Of a DNA stretch of 64,000 bases, positions 50,387 through 59,756 are shown piece by piece; the first letter of the stretch is position 1, and every line of letters begins with the position of its first letter. This DNA comes from an uncultured Dorea sp. Its GTDB lineage: Bacteria > Bacillota > Clostridia > Lachnospirales > Lachnospiraceae. The notes under the pieces are model-generated. The model was not told where the DNA came from. It did not search any database and was given only the letters and a program-made list of their open reading frames with translations. A program made the translations under genes and the position numbers. The DNA is taken from contig CAJTVY010000003.1 of NCBI GenBank assembly GCA_910579925.1, positions 62,001 through 126,000 of the forward strand, given 5' to 3'.

Positions 50387-51607
50387 ATGAGGAATACATT
50401 CATGATGAAGATTGAATTTTCACCACCCGATATGACGGATGAGGAAGTCTTAGAAGTAACGGAGACTATTAAATCGGGATGGATTACGACGGGTCCTAAA
50501 ACAAAAGAATTTGAAAAACAGATCGCAGGCTTTGTTGGGACGAATAAAGCAATCTGTTTAAATTCACAGACAGCATGTGCTGAGATGGCGTTACGGTTAT
50601 TAGGAATCGGAGCGGACGATGAAGTAATCGTTCCTGCATATACATACACTGCCAGCGCTTCAGTGGTGTATCATGTCGGAGCAAAGATTGTATTTGTTGA
50701 TGTGCAGAAAGACAGTCTGCAAATGGATTATGATAGAGTGGAAGAAGCGATTAATGAAAATACAAAGGCGATTATTCCGGTAGATTTAGGTGGAGTGCCA
50801 TGCGATTACGAACGAATCTATGAAATTGTTGAAAAGAAAAGAGGTCTTTTTAAACCGGATAACGAGATACAGGCCGCATTTGGCCGTATTATTATTTGTG
50901 CGGACGGAGCCCACGCCTTTGGCGCTTCATGGCGGGGGTCGATGATTGGGGCAGCTGCTGATTTTACAAGTTTTAGCTTTCATGCAGTTAAAAATATTAC
51001 AACTGCGGAAGGCGGTGCGTTAACCTGGAAATCGATAGAGGGTATAGATGATGAAGAATTATATCAAAAGATTCAATTGTATTCATTGCATGGGCAATCA
51101 AAAGATGCTTTGTCTAAAACGAGATCCGGAGCCTGGGAATATGATATTGTAGCTCCCTGGTATAAATGTAATATGACTGATATTATGGCGGCTTTAGGGG
51201 TCGCACAGTTACGGAGATATCCAGACATTCTAAAAAGAAGAAAAGAGATTATCAGCAGATATGATCATGCGTTTAAAGCTTTAGATATTGAAGTTCTTCC
51301 TCATCATACAGATGAGTGGCATAGTTCTATGCATTTATATATGTCCAGAATCCCAGGCATTACGCTGGATCAAAGACAGGAAATTATTGTGAAAATGGCG
51401 GAAAGAGGCATTGCGACGAATGTACATTATAAACCACTTCCAATGATGAGCGCATATAGAAATTTAGGTTTTGATATGAAAGATTACCCTAATTCATACC
51501 GTCATTTTGAAAATGAAATTACTTTACCATTACATACAAAACTAACAGATAAAGAAGTGACATATATAATTGATAATTTCTGTGATATCACAAAGCAATA
51601 TTCTTAA
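50387..51607 (+). CDS. DegT/DnrJ/EryC1/StrS-family aminotransferase
   Basis: A 406-residue PLP enzyme that aminates keto-sugar nucleotides. The PLP lysine is in FSFHAVKNITTAEGGAL, and IVPAYTYTASASVVYHVG and CADGAHAFGASWRG are family signatures. It resembles PglE-type UDP-4-keto-sugar transaminases, which would supply an amino sugar for the initiating transferase encoded next. AAGGAAG stands 9 bases before the ATG. No matching 4,6-dehydratase is seen in the window part of this locus. Confidence 0.9.
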   Translation: MRNTFMMKIEFSPPDMTDEEVLEVTETIKSGWITTGPKTKEFEKQIAGFVGTNKAICLNSQTACAEMALRLLGIGADDEVIVPAYTYTASASVVYHVGAKIVFVDVQKDSLQMDYDRVEEAINENTKAIIPVDLGGVPCDYERIYEIVEKKRGLFKPDNEIQAAFGRIIICADGAHAFGASWRGSMIGAAADFTSFSFHAVKNITTAEGGALTWKSIEGIDDEELYQKIQLYSLHGQSKDALSKTRSGAWEYDIVAPWYKCNMTDIMAALGVAQLRRYPDILKRRKEIISRYDHAFKALDIEVLPHHTDEWHSSMHLYMSRIPGITLDQRQEIIVKMAERGIATNVHYKPLPMMSAYRNLGFDMKDYPNSYRHFENEITLPLHTKLTDKEVTYIIDNFCDITKQYS

Positions 51608-51621
51608 TTAAGGAGTTACAT

Positions 51622-52317
51622 ATGCTGAGGAAATGGGAAGAGCTTCCTGAGTTTATGAAAAATGATGAAGTAAAAAAATACTATGAGATTCTTTCCAGAA
51701 AGAAATTCAGCTTACTTTTAAAAAGAATTTCAGATGTAATGATAGCCTTGATTTTAGTAGTGATTCTTGCAATTCCAATGGCGGTTATCAGCATTCGGAT
51801 CGTTTTAGAATCAAAGGGCGGCGTGTTTTATCGACAAGAACGAATTACGTCATACGGGAAAAAATTTAGAATTCATAAGTTCAGAACAATGGTCCCGAAT
51901 GCGGATCAGACAGGAGCATTAATTACTGTATCCAAAGACAATAGAATCACTGCCACCGGAAAATGGATGAGAGATAAACGAATTGATGAAATTCCACAGT
52001 TATTTGACGTAATAGAGGGAAATATGAGTTTTGTAGGAACACGGCCGGAAGTAACAAAATATGTAGAGCAGTACACCGATGAAATGATGGCGACTTTATT
52101 ACTTCCGGCAGGGATTACATCGGAAGCAAGTATCCGATATAAAGATGAAGCAAAGTTACTTGATGAGGCAAAAGATGTAGAGGCAATTTATATAAGCAGG
52201 ATTCTTCCTGATAAAATGCAATACAATTTAGAAAGTATACGGGAATTTTCTTTTTTTAGAGAAATAAAGACTATGTTTCGCACGATAAGCGTGCTTATGG
52301 GAAAAGAATGCAGATAA
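51622..52317 (+). CDS. Initiating phosphosugar transferase (PglC/WcaJ catalytic core type)
   Basis: A 231-residue polyprenyl-phosphate phosphosugar transferase. It has one N-terminal membrane (re-entrant) helix (SDVMIALILVVILAIPMAVI), then the catalytic core FRIHKFRTMVPNAD, DEIPQLFDVIEGNMSFVGTR and PAGITSEASIRY. It loads the first sugar phosphate onto undecaprenyl phosphate at the inner membrane face. It lacks the four-helix N-terminal domain of WbaP, so it is of the small monotopic type. An extra 38-residue charged N-terminus precedes the helix. Confidence 0.92.
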   Translation: MLRKWEELPEFMKNDEVKKYYEILSRKKFSLLLKRISDVMIALILVVILAIPMAVISIRIVLESKGGVFYRQERITSYGKKFRIHKFRTMVPNADQTGALITVSKDNRITATGKWMRDKRIDEIPQLFDVIEGNMSFVGTRPEVTKYVEQYTDEMMATLLLPAGITSEASIRYKDEAKLLDEAKDVEAIYISRILPDKMQYNLESIREFSFFREIKTMFRTISVLMGKECR

Positions 52318-52332
52318 AAAGGAAGTGTGCTT

Positions 52333-53154
52333 ATGGAATATCCTCAATTTTCTGTATTAATGTCGCTTTACATAAAAGAAAAAGCAGAGTATTTTGAGGA
52401 ATGTATGCAGAGTATTTTCAGACAGACGGTGATGCCGGACGAAATAGTGATTGTATATGACGGTCCGATTTCTGATGAGTTAAAAGGAATAGTAGAAAGA
52501 TATAAGAAAGAAAATCCCGGAATCATAAAGACGATTGAAATCGGGGAAAACAGAGGGCTTGGATTAGCGCTGGCTGAAGGGGTGATTCACTGTTCGAATG
52601 AACTGATTGCGCGTATGGACACAGATGATATCGCCAGGGAAGACCGGTTTGAGAAGCAGATGGATATGTTTCTTCAAAATGAAAATCTGGATATTTGCGG
52701 AAGTCATATTGTAGAGTTTGAAGGAAGTAAAGAACATATCCTTTCTATACGAAAAGTACCGGTTACTCATAAGGAGATAGCAGAATATCAGAAACAGCGC
52801 AGCGCATTTAACCATATGACTGTCATGTATAAGAGAAGTTCGGTATTACAGGCTGGAAATTATGAACATTGTCCATTAATGGAAGATGATATGTTATGGA
52901 TCCGGATGTTAATAGCCGGTGCAAAAGGTATCAATATTGATGATTATCTTGTGTATGCCAGGACAGGCTCTGCAATGATAGAACGCCGGGGCGGATGGAA
53001 ATATTTCAGGAAGTATAGGAGTGGAAGGAAGAAAATATATCTTACAGGCTATATTAACAGATGGGATTATTACAAAACAATTTTTATTCAGTTTATAGTA
53101 GCTCTTGCGCCAAATGTAATCAGAAGATATGTTTTTATAAACCTGCTTAGATAA
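52333..53154 (+). CDS. Glycosyltransferase family 2
   Basis: A 273-residue GT-A transferase. The N-terminus FSVLMSLYIKEKAEYFEECM, the DEIVIVYDGP stretch and the metal-binding MDTDDIAREDRFEKQ are typical of GT2 enzymes of capsule loci. The C-terminus ends in a hydrophobic segment (FIQFIVALAPNVIRRYVF). I use the ATG at 52333 with AAGGAAG 7 bases upstream. It adds one sugar to the lipid-linked repeat unit. Confidence 0.9.
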   Translation: MEYPQFSVLMSLYIKEKAEYFEECMQSIFRQTVMPDEIVIVYDGPISDELKGIVERYKKENPGIIKTIEIGENRGLGLALAEGVIHCSNELIARMDTDDIAREDRFEKQMDMFLQNENLDICGSHIVEFEGSKEHILSIRKVPVTHKEIAEYQKQRSAFNHMTVMYKRSSVLQAGNYEHCPLMEDDMLWIRMLIAGAKGINIDDYLVYARTGSAMIERRGGWKYFRKYRSGRKKIYLTGYINRWDYYKTIFIQFIVALAPNVIRRYVFINLLR

Positions 53155-53166
53155 GAAAGGAAACCA

Positions 53167-54261
53167 ATGAGGATTCTACAGATTGGTATGTCGCCCTTAT
53201 TAGGCGGCGTCGAAAGTTTTATTATCAATTATATGGAAAGATTGAAAAAGTATGATATATTTTTCGATTTTATTTCAATGTATGACAGAATTGCGTATGA
53301 AGATCAGATTATAAAAGCCGGTGGAAAAATTTATCATGTCTCTCATGTAAAACGTTATCCGGTTTCCTTTTATAAGCAGTTATCGGAGATTTCAAAAAAA
53401 TATAGGATTGTACATATTAATATGCTTTCTGCGGCCAATAGTCTGCCGGTATATGCCTGTTATCGCTCGAAAGTAAAGAATATATTAATTCATTCTCATA
53501 ATTCTAAAACAGAAAGAATAGACAGATATATTTTACATTATATTAATAAATGTATGATGGACAGATTGCCGTTAAGAAGACTGGCATGTAGTGATGTGGC
53601 GGCAAAATGGATGTTTTCTGACAAGATTATAAAAAATAAAGACTACAAAATTATTCATAATGCAATAAATTTTGAAAAATTTAGATATCATCCTGAGTTC
53701 AGAGCCCAGATCAGAGAAGAATTTGGCATATCTGAAAATACGTTACTAATCGGAAGTATAGGCCATCTTACCATGCAGAAAAATCCTTTTTTTCTTATAT
53801 CATTATTTAAGGAGATAACAAAATTACGGGATAATGTAAAACTGATTCTTGTCGGAGACGGTGATCTGACTGATAAAATAAAAGAAAGCATCTGGAAGTG
53901 TGGAATAGAAGATAAGGTTGTATTTGCAGGAATCAGATATGATGTAAATAAGTTCTACTCTGCAATTGATGTTTGCTGTATGACATCGTTATATGAAGGG
54001 TTAAGTTTTACGGCCATAGAAGCGCAGGCATCAGGAGTTCAATGTTTTTTCTCGTCTGGAATGTCCAGAGAAACATTAATTACTCCTAAAACAGAGTTCT
54101 TAAATCTGAATAACCCAAAAGAATGGGCTATGAAAATAGTAAAATCTTCATGTAACAGAGAAAAAGAGGCGGAAATGTTTGTAAGAAGCAGAGGATTCGA
54201 TATTGAACTGGAAGCAGAAAGGATGGCTGCGTATTATAAATCATTGTATAAAGGTGTGTAA
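53167..54261 (+). CDS. Glycosyltransferase family 4
   Basis: A 364-residue GT-B enzyme. The N-terminal domain starts ILQIGMSPLLGGVESFIINY and the C-terminal nucleotide-sugar domain carries LVGDGDLTDKI and the acidic motif SLYEGLSFTAIEAQASG. AAGGAAACC precedes the ATG. It is followed after one base by a second GT4 gene. Confidence 0.92.
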   Translation: MRILQIGMSPLLGGVESFIINYMERLKKYDIFFDFISMYDRIAYEDQIIKAGGKIYHVSHVKRYPVSFYKQLSEISKKYRIVHINMLSAANSLPVYACYRSKVKNILIHSHNSKTERIDRYILHYINKCMMDRLPLRRLACSDVAAKWMFSDKIIKNKDYKIIHNAINFEKFRYHPEFRAQIREEFGISENTLLIGSIGHLTMQKNPFFLISLFKEITKLRDNVKLILVGDGDLTDKIKESIWKCGIEDKVVFAGIRYDVNKFYSAIDVCCMTSLYEGLSFTAIEAQASGVQCFFSSGMSRETLITPKTEFLNLNNPKEWAMKIVKSSCNREKEAEMFVRSRGFDIELEAERMAAYYKSLYKGV

Positions 54262-54262
54262 A

Positions 54263-55378
54263 ATGAAATTGTTATGTATCATAGGTGATCTGGATATTGG
54301 GGGAGCAGAAACTTTTTTAATGAAAGTTTACCGGAATTTAGACAGAACAAAATATCAGATGGATTTTCTTTTATTTACAAGCAGGGAATGTGAATATAAC
54401 AAAGAAGTAAAGTTATCCGGCGGAAGGATCTATGTAGCAACAACTAAAGAAACAGATCCTTTCAGAAGTTTTTCAGATATTTATAGAATTGTTAAAGAAA
54501 ATAAATATCAGAATGTTCTGAAGGTTTCAGAATATTCCATTGGAGCTCTTGACCTGCTTGCGGCTAAACTTGCCGGAGCCAGGATACGGGCATTCAGATC
54601 GACGAATGGAGGATCTCTTGAAAGTAAGAAAAGGATTCTGATTCATAAGAGCTTTATTCCTTTTGCAAACATGATTAGTACGTCGCTGATAGCGCCGTCA
54701 TCCGATGCGGCAAAGTTTACATTTGGAAATAGAGCTGTAAGAAACAACAAGGTTCATTACTTAAATAACGGTCTGCTGCTGGAACAATATATTACGAATA
54801 TAGATTTTCAAACAGATTTGCAAAAAGAATTGGGCCTGGCAGGGAAATATGTTGTTGGGCATATAGGAAGATTTAGTGAACAAAAAAATCATAGATTTTT
54901 AGTCAGTATTTTTTATGAATTGAAAAAAACAATATCAAACGCAGTATTAGTTCTGGTGGGAGACGGGGAATTAAAAGAAGAGATTGAAGAAAAAATAAAT
55001 GGATTGGAAATACAGGATGACGTTTTGTTTTTAGGACTAAGAAGAGATATACCACAATTATTGAGTATAATGGATGTTATGGTATTTCCGTCACTTTACG
55101 AAGGAATGCCGAATGCCGTTATAGAAGCGCAGGCATCCGGTCTGCCCTGCGTTGTTTCCGATCGTATCACCCGGGAAGCTGACATCACTGGAATTGTCAG
55201 TTATGTGAGTCTGGATGACAGTATCCAGAGCTGGATAAGCTGCATAAAAAATACAAAGAAAAAAAGTATAGATGAATGCCACTATTTATTAAAGAAAAGA
55301 GGATACGATCTGGCAGATGTATGTCAAAGGTTTATTAAATTAACCTATGGAGAAAAAAATGCAAAAGGAATACATTAA
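54263..55378 (+). CDS. Glycosyltransferase family 4
   Basis: A 371-residue GT-B transferase: CIIGDLDIGGAETFLMKVYR at the N-terminus, HIGRFSEQKNHRFLV, and the C-terminal SLYEGMPNAVIEAQASGLPC. I place the start at the ATG at 54263, one base after the previous stop, with AAAGGTG upstream; the longer frame overlaps the previous gene by 59 bases. Its end overlaps the polymerase gene by 20 bases. Confidence 0.92.
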   Translation: MKLLCIIGDLDIGGAETFLMKVYRNLDRTKYQMDFLLFTSRECEYNKEVKLSGGRIYVATTKETDPFRSFSDIYRIVKENKYQNVLKVSEYSIGALDLLAAKLAGARIRAFRSTNGGSLESKKRILIHKSFIPFANMISTSLIAPSSDAAKFTFGNRAVRNNKVHYLNNGLLLEQYITNIDFQTDLQKELGLAGKYVVGHIGRFSEQKNHRFLVSIFYELKKTISNAVLVLVGDGELKEEIEEKINGLEIQDDVLFLGLRRDIPQLLSIMDVMVFPSLYEGMPNAVIEAQASGLPCVVSDRITREADITGIVSYVSLDDSIQSWISCIKNTKKKSIDECHYLLKKRGYDLADVCQRFIKLTYGEKNAKGIH

Positions 55379-56555
55379 AAATGAAATTACATATGCATTC
55401 GCTGTGATAGCTATCATTTCCAGTTATATGTTTGCTGCTGTAAGTAATAATGCAGTCATTGTTTTATGTATCGTAATTATCGGATACTTTTGTAAATATA
55501 TAAAAACGAATCATTTGTTCATTACTCTGGACAAAGGTTACTTTCTGCTGCTGCTTTTTTGTATTTTCTGTTTTATATCTTCTTCCTGGTCTGTTCAGCC
55601 GGCGTATGCATACAATGCAGCTTTTTCGTATGGATCATGTATAATGATTGCTATTTTTTTATGTGAAATTTTTAAAAATGATAAAAGTGCGTTCAATGCA
55701 TTATATATTGCTGGAATTGTTGTCGGTATATTAACGGTTGTATTATATGGACCTTCTCTGGTAATAAAATCCATTTTAGGTATAAGCAGAATAGAGAATA
55801 CTTTCTGTAATGTAAATTTATTGGGAATATTATTTGCATATACCATTCTCATTGCATTTTATAAAATGCTTCATAAGAAGAGCGGATTCTATATTCCGGT
55901 CATGTTAGCAGAGTTAGCTTTGATTTTGGCAACACAGAGCCGAAAGGCTTTAATTGTTGTCGTTATGGGGATTGTTGGAATCTATTTCTTATATACACAA
56001 AAAAGAATATCAGTTATTTCACTGATCAGATTAATCATCATCATAGGAATTGTAATGCTTATGATGATTTATTTAAGTAAGTTTACGGCATTTAGCGCCG
56101 TAAAGGAAAGATTTGAAGGGTTATATGCAATGTTTACCGGAGTAGGAACCCTTGACGGATCTTCAATGTTAAGAAAACTATATATAGAAATCAGTATGGA
56201 ACAGTTCTGGCAGCATCCGATACTGGGCATTGGAATGGATAATGCCAGAACGGCTATTGTACAGTCGACATACAGACATAATACATATACCCATTGTAAT
56301 TATGTAGAAATGCTTTGCGATGGCGGGGTAATTGGATTCGTTTTGTACTATTCATTTCACTGTTACCTTTTCATCTGCTTTATCAAGAGAAGAGAAAACT
56401 GGACTGTATACTCAAGATTGTGTCTGGGTTTTCTTCTTATGATTATTATCCTGGATTATGGAATGGTTTCCTATACAGAAAAGACAAATTGGATATGTAT
56501 GGTTCCCGTCATAGTAGAAAGCTGGCATTTGAAAAGAAGAGAAAAGGAAAGATAA
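55359..56555 (+). CDS. Wzy-like O-antigen/capsule polymerase
   Basis: A 398-residue membrane protein with ten or more hydrophobic helices and a large extracellular loop. The O-antigen ligase/polymerase region shows LATQSRKALIVVVMG, and HPILGIGMDNARTAI with HNTYTHCNYVEMLCDGG, the usual end of the loop. It would join lipid-linked repeat units outside the membrane. I choose the ATG at 55359 with GGAGAA upstream. One polymerase and a flippase at the window end indicate a Wzx/Wzy-dependent pathway. Confidence 0.85.
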   Translation: MQKEYIKNEITYAFAVIAIISSYMFAAVSNNAVIVLCIVIIGYFCKYIKTNHLFITLDKGYFLLLLFCIFCFISSSWSVQPAYAYNAAFSYGSCIMIAIFLCEIFKNDKSAFNALYIAGIVVGILTVVLYGPSLVIKSILGISRIENTFCNVNLLGILFAYTILIAFYKMLHKKSGFYIPVMLAELALILATQSRKALIVVVMGIVGIYFLYTQKRISVISLIRLIIIIGIVMLMMIYLSKFTAFSAVKERFEGLYAMFTGVGTLDGSSMLRKLYIEISMEQFWQHPILGIGMDNARTAIVQSTYRHNTYTHCNYVEMLCDGGVIGFVLYYSFHCYLFICFIKRRENWTVYSRLCLGFLLMIIILDYGMVSYTEKTNWICMVPVIVESWHLKRREKER

Positions 56556-56560
56556 ATAGT

Positions 56561-57478
56561 ATGGATATTGAAAGAATGATAAATTTTATAAAAAGATTTC
56601 TGACAAAAAAGGATTACAGGTTTGCCTTTTTAGCCGGTTATGGATTTTATAAAAATATTCCTGATGATATTTATCTTATGCGTATGTATCATGGCATTCT
56701 TGGATATGAGCTGAATCTGGATCATCCGCAGAAATTTAATGAAAAAATGCAATGGCTGAAATTATATGACAGAAATGAAAATTATGTCACAATGGTAGAT
56801 AAATTCAGGGTAAAAGAATATGTTGAGAATAAAATTGGAATCGAATATATTATTCCTACTATTGGAGTATGGAAAAGTGCAGATGAAATAAAATTAGACG
56901 AATTACCGAATCAGTTTGTTCTCAAGGTAACCCATGATTCGGGGGGACTCGTTATCTGTAAAAATAAAAAGCTTCTGAACTGGAATAAAGAAAAAAAGAA
57001 ACTGAATAAGAGTCTGAAACGGGATTACTATATTTTTCAGCGGGAATGGCCATATAAAAATGTCCAGAGAAGAATTATTGCGGAAAAATATCTGGAAAAT
57101 GACGGAGAGGATCTGACAGACTATAAATTTATGTGCTTTGGAGGAAAAGTAAAATGTATATTCACCTGTTCGGATCGGTTTTCAAAGAGTGGATTAAAAG
57201 TTACTTTTTATGATCTGGATTGGAATATTCTGCCTTTTGAACGCCATTATCCGGCTAGAAAAGAACCAGAGAAAAAACCAATTTCGTTGAACCTTATGAT
57301 TCGACTTGCCGAAACGCTTGCTGAAGGAATCCCATTCGTAAGAATCGATTTTTATGAAGTAGATGAGAAGCCATATTTTGGAGAAATAACTTTTTTTCCA
57401 GGAAGTGGATTTGAAGAATTTACACCTGAAGAATGGGATGATAAGTTAGGAAAATGGATCAGATTACCCAGGAAATAA
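56561..57478 (+). CDS. TupA-like ATP-grasp protein
   Basis: A 305-residue protein of the TupA-like ATP-grasp family, originally defined in teichuronopeptide synthesis. Recognisable blocks are HPQKFNEKMQWLKLYDRN, MVDKFRVKEYVENKIG, FVLKVTHDSGGLVICKNK, TDYKFMCFGGKVKCIF and FVRIDFYEVDEKPYFGEITF. Members may ligate an amino acid or similar acid to a surface glycan. I start at the ATG at 56561 (AGGAAAG upstream); the longer frame overlaps the polymerase gene. A CapA-like gene follows 12 bases later, suggesting a two-step decoration (inference). Confidence 0.85.
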   Translation: MDIERMINFIKRFLTKKDYRFAFLAGYGFYKNIPDDIYLMRMYHGILGYELNLDHPQKFNEKMQWLKLYDRNENYVTMVDKFRVKEYVENKIGIEYIIPTIGVWKSADEIKLDELPNQFVLKVTHDSGGLVICKNKKLLNWNKEKKKLNKSLKRDYYIFQREWPYKNVQRRIIAEKYLENDGEDLTDYKFMCFGGKVKCIFTCSDRFSKSGLKVTFYDLDWNILPFERHYPARKEPEKKPISLNLMIRLAETLAEGIPFVRIDFYEVDEKPYFGEITFFPGSGFEEFTPEEWDDKLGKWIRLPRK

Positions 57479-57490
57479 GGAGAAAATGGG

Positions 57491-58648
57491 ATGAGCATAC
57501 TAATAGGAGCGGATTTCGTTCCAACAGATACGAATGAAGAATATTTTATGAGAGCAGACAAAGAATATGTCTTAGGAGACCGGTTATGTAAAATATTTGA
57601 GGAAGCCGATTTCAGGATCATTAACCTTGAAACACCACTTGCAAATGATCCAACCCCGATTCAAAAGTATGGTCCATGCCTTATTGCAGATCCGAGGAGC
57701 GTAAATCTGTTCAAATCTGTTAAAGTTAATTTATGTACTTTGGCGAATAATCATATTATGGATCAGGGAAAAAGGGGTTATTATTCTACTATTAAAACAT
57801 TGTGTGAAAATCAGATAGAATATGTCGGGTGTGGAAAAAATCAGATTGAAGCTTCAAGTCCATTTTGTTTTGAATTTGTTGGAAAAAAAATTGGCGTATA
57901 CGCCTGCAGTGAACATGAATTTTCCATAGCAGACCTAAAGAGGCCGGGAGCAAATGGTTTTAACCCGACAGAGTCGTTTGCTCATATTAAAAGCTTAAAG
58001 AAAATAACGGATTATATTCTTGTATTGTACCACGGAGGAAAGGAACATTATAGATATCCGTCTCCTGGTCTGCAGATAACTTGCAGAAATTTTATAGATT
58101 CAGGAGCGAATCTTGTTGTATGCCAGCATAGTCATTGTATCGGTTGTAAAGAGCAATACCATTCCGGAACAATTGTGTATGGTCAGGGAAACCTTCTGTT
58201 TGACAGAAGTAATAGTGACTTTTGGAAAACAGGATTATTGATTAGAATTTGCGACGATTTTTCGATAGATTATATTCCTGTTAAAAAAATTGATAATAAA
58301 ATCAGGATTGCGGAAGATAACGAGAAAAATCAGATTTTAGATGGTTTTTATAAAAGATCTGAACAGATCAAGGAAGAAGGTTTTATTAATAAAAGCTATA
58401 CAAAATTTTCCATACAATGTATCAATGATTATTTGTGGGTTATGAGCGGAGCCAGCAACTGTCTGCTCTTAAGAATGATAAATAAATTATCTAAGTATAG
58501 ATTTTATAAACTCTATGTACATTATAAGTACTCCGATGAAAGATTAATGGCATTGCTTAACTATCTTGAATGTGAAGCTCACAGGGAATTGATTATTGAG
58601 GGATTGAAGAATTATAATGAGGAAGAACGTATTAATGATTTCATGTGA
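57491..58648 (+). CDS. CapA-family protein (PGA_cap metallophosphatase fold)
   Basis: A 385-residue member of the CapA family, named after poly-gamma-glutamate capsule synthesis. The metallophosphatase-like motifs are IGADFVPTD, INLETPLANDP, TLANNHIMDQGKRG, VLYHGGKEHYRYP and CQHSHCIGCKE. Unlike classical CapA it shows no N-terminal membrane anchor or signal peptide, so it appears cytoplasmic. Next to the TupA-like gene it may modify the repeat unit or a lipid carrier. AAGGAG precedes the ATG. Confidence 0.85.
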   Translation: MSILIGADFVPTDTNEEYFMRADKEYVLGDRLCKIFEEADFRIINLETPLANDPTPIQKYGPCLIADPRSVNLFKSVKVNLCTLANNHIMDQGKRGYYSTIKTLCENQIEYVGCGKNQIEASSPFCFEFVGKKIGVYACSEHEFSIADLKRPGANGFNPTESFAHIKSLKKITDYILVLYHGGKEHYRYPSPGLQITCRNFIDSGANLVVCQHSHCIGCKEQYHSGTIVYGQGNLLFDRSNSDFWKTGLLIRICDDFSIDYIPVKKIDNKIRIAEDNEKNQILDGFYKRSEQIKEEGFINKSYTKFSIQCINDYLWVMSGASNCLLLRMINKLSKYRFYKLYVHYKYSDERLMALLNYLECEAHRELIIEGLKNYNEEERINDFM

Positions 58649-59756
58649 AGGTCTAGGCAATGGAGGAGTCCAGGCAGTCATGATGGGAATCGTCAGAAAT
58701 TTATCAGATGAATTTTTATTTGATATGCTTTTATTCACATCAGAAAAGAGGTTTTATGATGATGAATTTTTAAGTTATGGAGGAAAAATTCATAGACTTC
58801 CACGGTATGAAGGAAAAAATAGGCTTAGAAAGAGAGTGGATTATTATGTTCGTGGAAGGAATGTGTATAGGAATGTATTGAAATTATTAAAAAATAATTC
58901 ATATGACATTATTCACTGTAATGATGAGTTTGAAAGCGCAGTTATTGCTAAGGCTGCTTATGAAGCGGGAATAGAGAACAGAATCGTTCATACGCATATT
59001 ATTTCTGAAAAATCAAATATGATAGCGGCAGTCATAAATAGTAAACGTAGAAAGCAGATCAGCAGGTATGCAACGATCCGGGTGGGATGTTCATATGAAT
59101 CATGCAGATCCTTTTTTTCTCGTCATGATCGTGCATTTATTGTTAATAATTTTTATGATGACAGAAAATTTTATTTTAAAGAACGGGATAAAGAAGAATC
59201 CACGATATTTCGAATTCTTCAGATTGGGAGTTTTAGCGATATAAAGAATCAGATGTTTTCTTTAGAAATTATTAATAGAATCAGGCGGGAATATCCAGAA
59301 GCAGTCTTAACATTTGTGGGGTATTCAATGGATCAGTATGAGAATAAAATATATAAAAAGATTGATCAATATGGCCTGAAAAATAATGTTGAATTTTATC
59401 CGGGTGATGCAGATACATTGACATTATTGTCAAGGACTGATGCTTTTTTGCTTCCTTCTTTATATGAAGGATTTGGAATTGTACTTATTGAAGCACAGGC
59501 TGTGGGGGTTACCTGTTATGCGTCAGATATGGTTCCAGGAGAAACTGATTGCGGCGGTGTGAATTTTTTAAATTTGCAGGACGACGCCGGAGTGTGGGCA
59601 GAAAAGATGATATATGATTATAAGAAATCTGGCGGCAGGCATAGAAAATATGATGTTTCAAGATTTTCTCAATCAAATATTATGAATATATATAAAAAAA
59701 TTTATAAAGGAGAGAAGCTTGAAGATTGGAATTCTGACATTTCACAGAGCAATTAA
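58617..59756 (+). CDS. Glycosyltransferase family 4
   Basis: A 379-residue GT-B transferase beginning MISCEGLGNGGVQAVMMGIV after a short lead. C-terminal motifs are LQIGSFSDIKNQMFSLEII, TFVGYSMDQYE, and SLYEGFGIVLIEAQAVGVTC. The ATG at 58617 overlaps the CapA-like gene by 32 bases; an ATG 18 bases later with GAGGAAG upstream is equally possible. Its 3' end overlaps the next gene by 38 bases. Confidence 0.88.
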   Translation: MRKNVLMISCEGLGNGGVQAVMMGIVRNLSDEFLFDMLLFTSEKRFYDDEFLSYGGKIHRLPRYEGKNRLRKRVDYYVRGRNVYRNVLKLLKNNSYDIIHCNDEFESAVIAKAAYEAGIENRIVHTHIISEKSNMIAAVINSKRRKQISRYATIRVGCSYESCRSFFSRHDRAFIVNNFYDDRKFYFKERDKEESTIFRILQIGSFSDIKNQMFSLEIINRIRREYPEAVLTFVGYSMDQYENKIYKKIDQYGLKNNVEFYPGDADTLTLLSRTDAFLLPSLYEGFGIVLIEAQAVGVTCYASDMVPGETDCGGVNFLNLQDDAGVWAEKMIYDYKKSGGRHRKYDVSRFSQSNIMNIYKKIYKGEKLEDWNSDISQSN

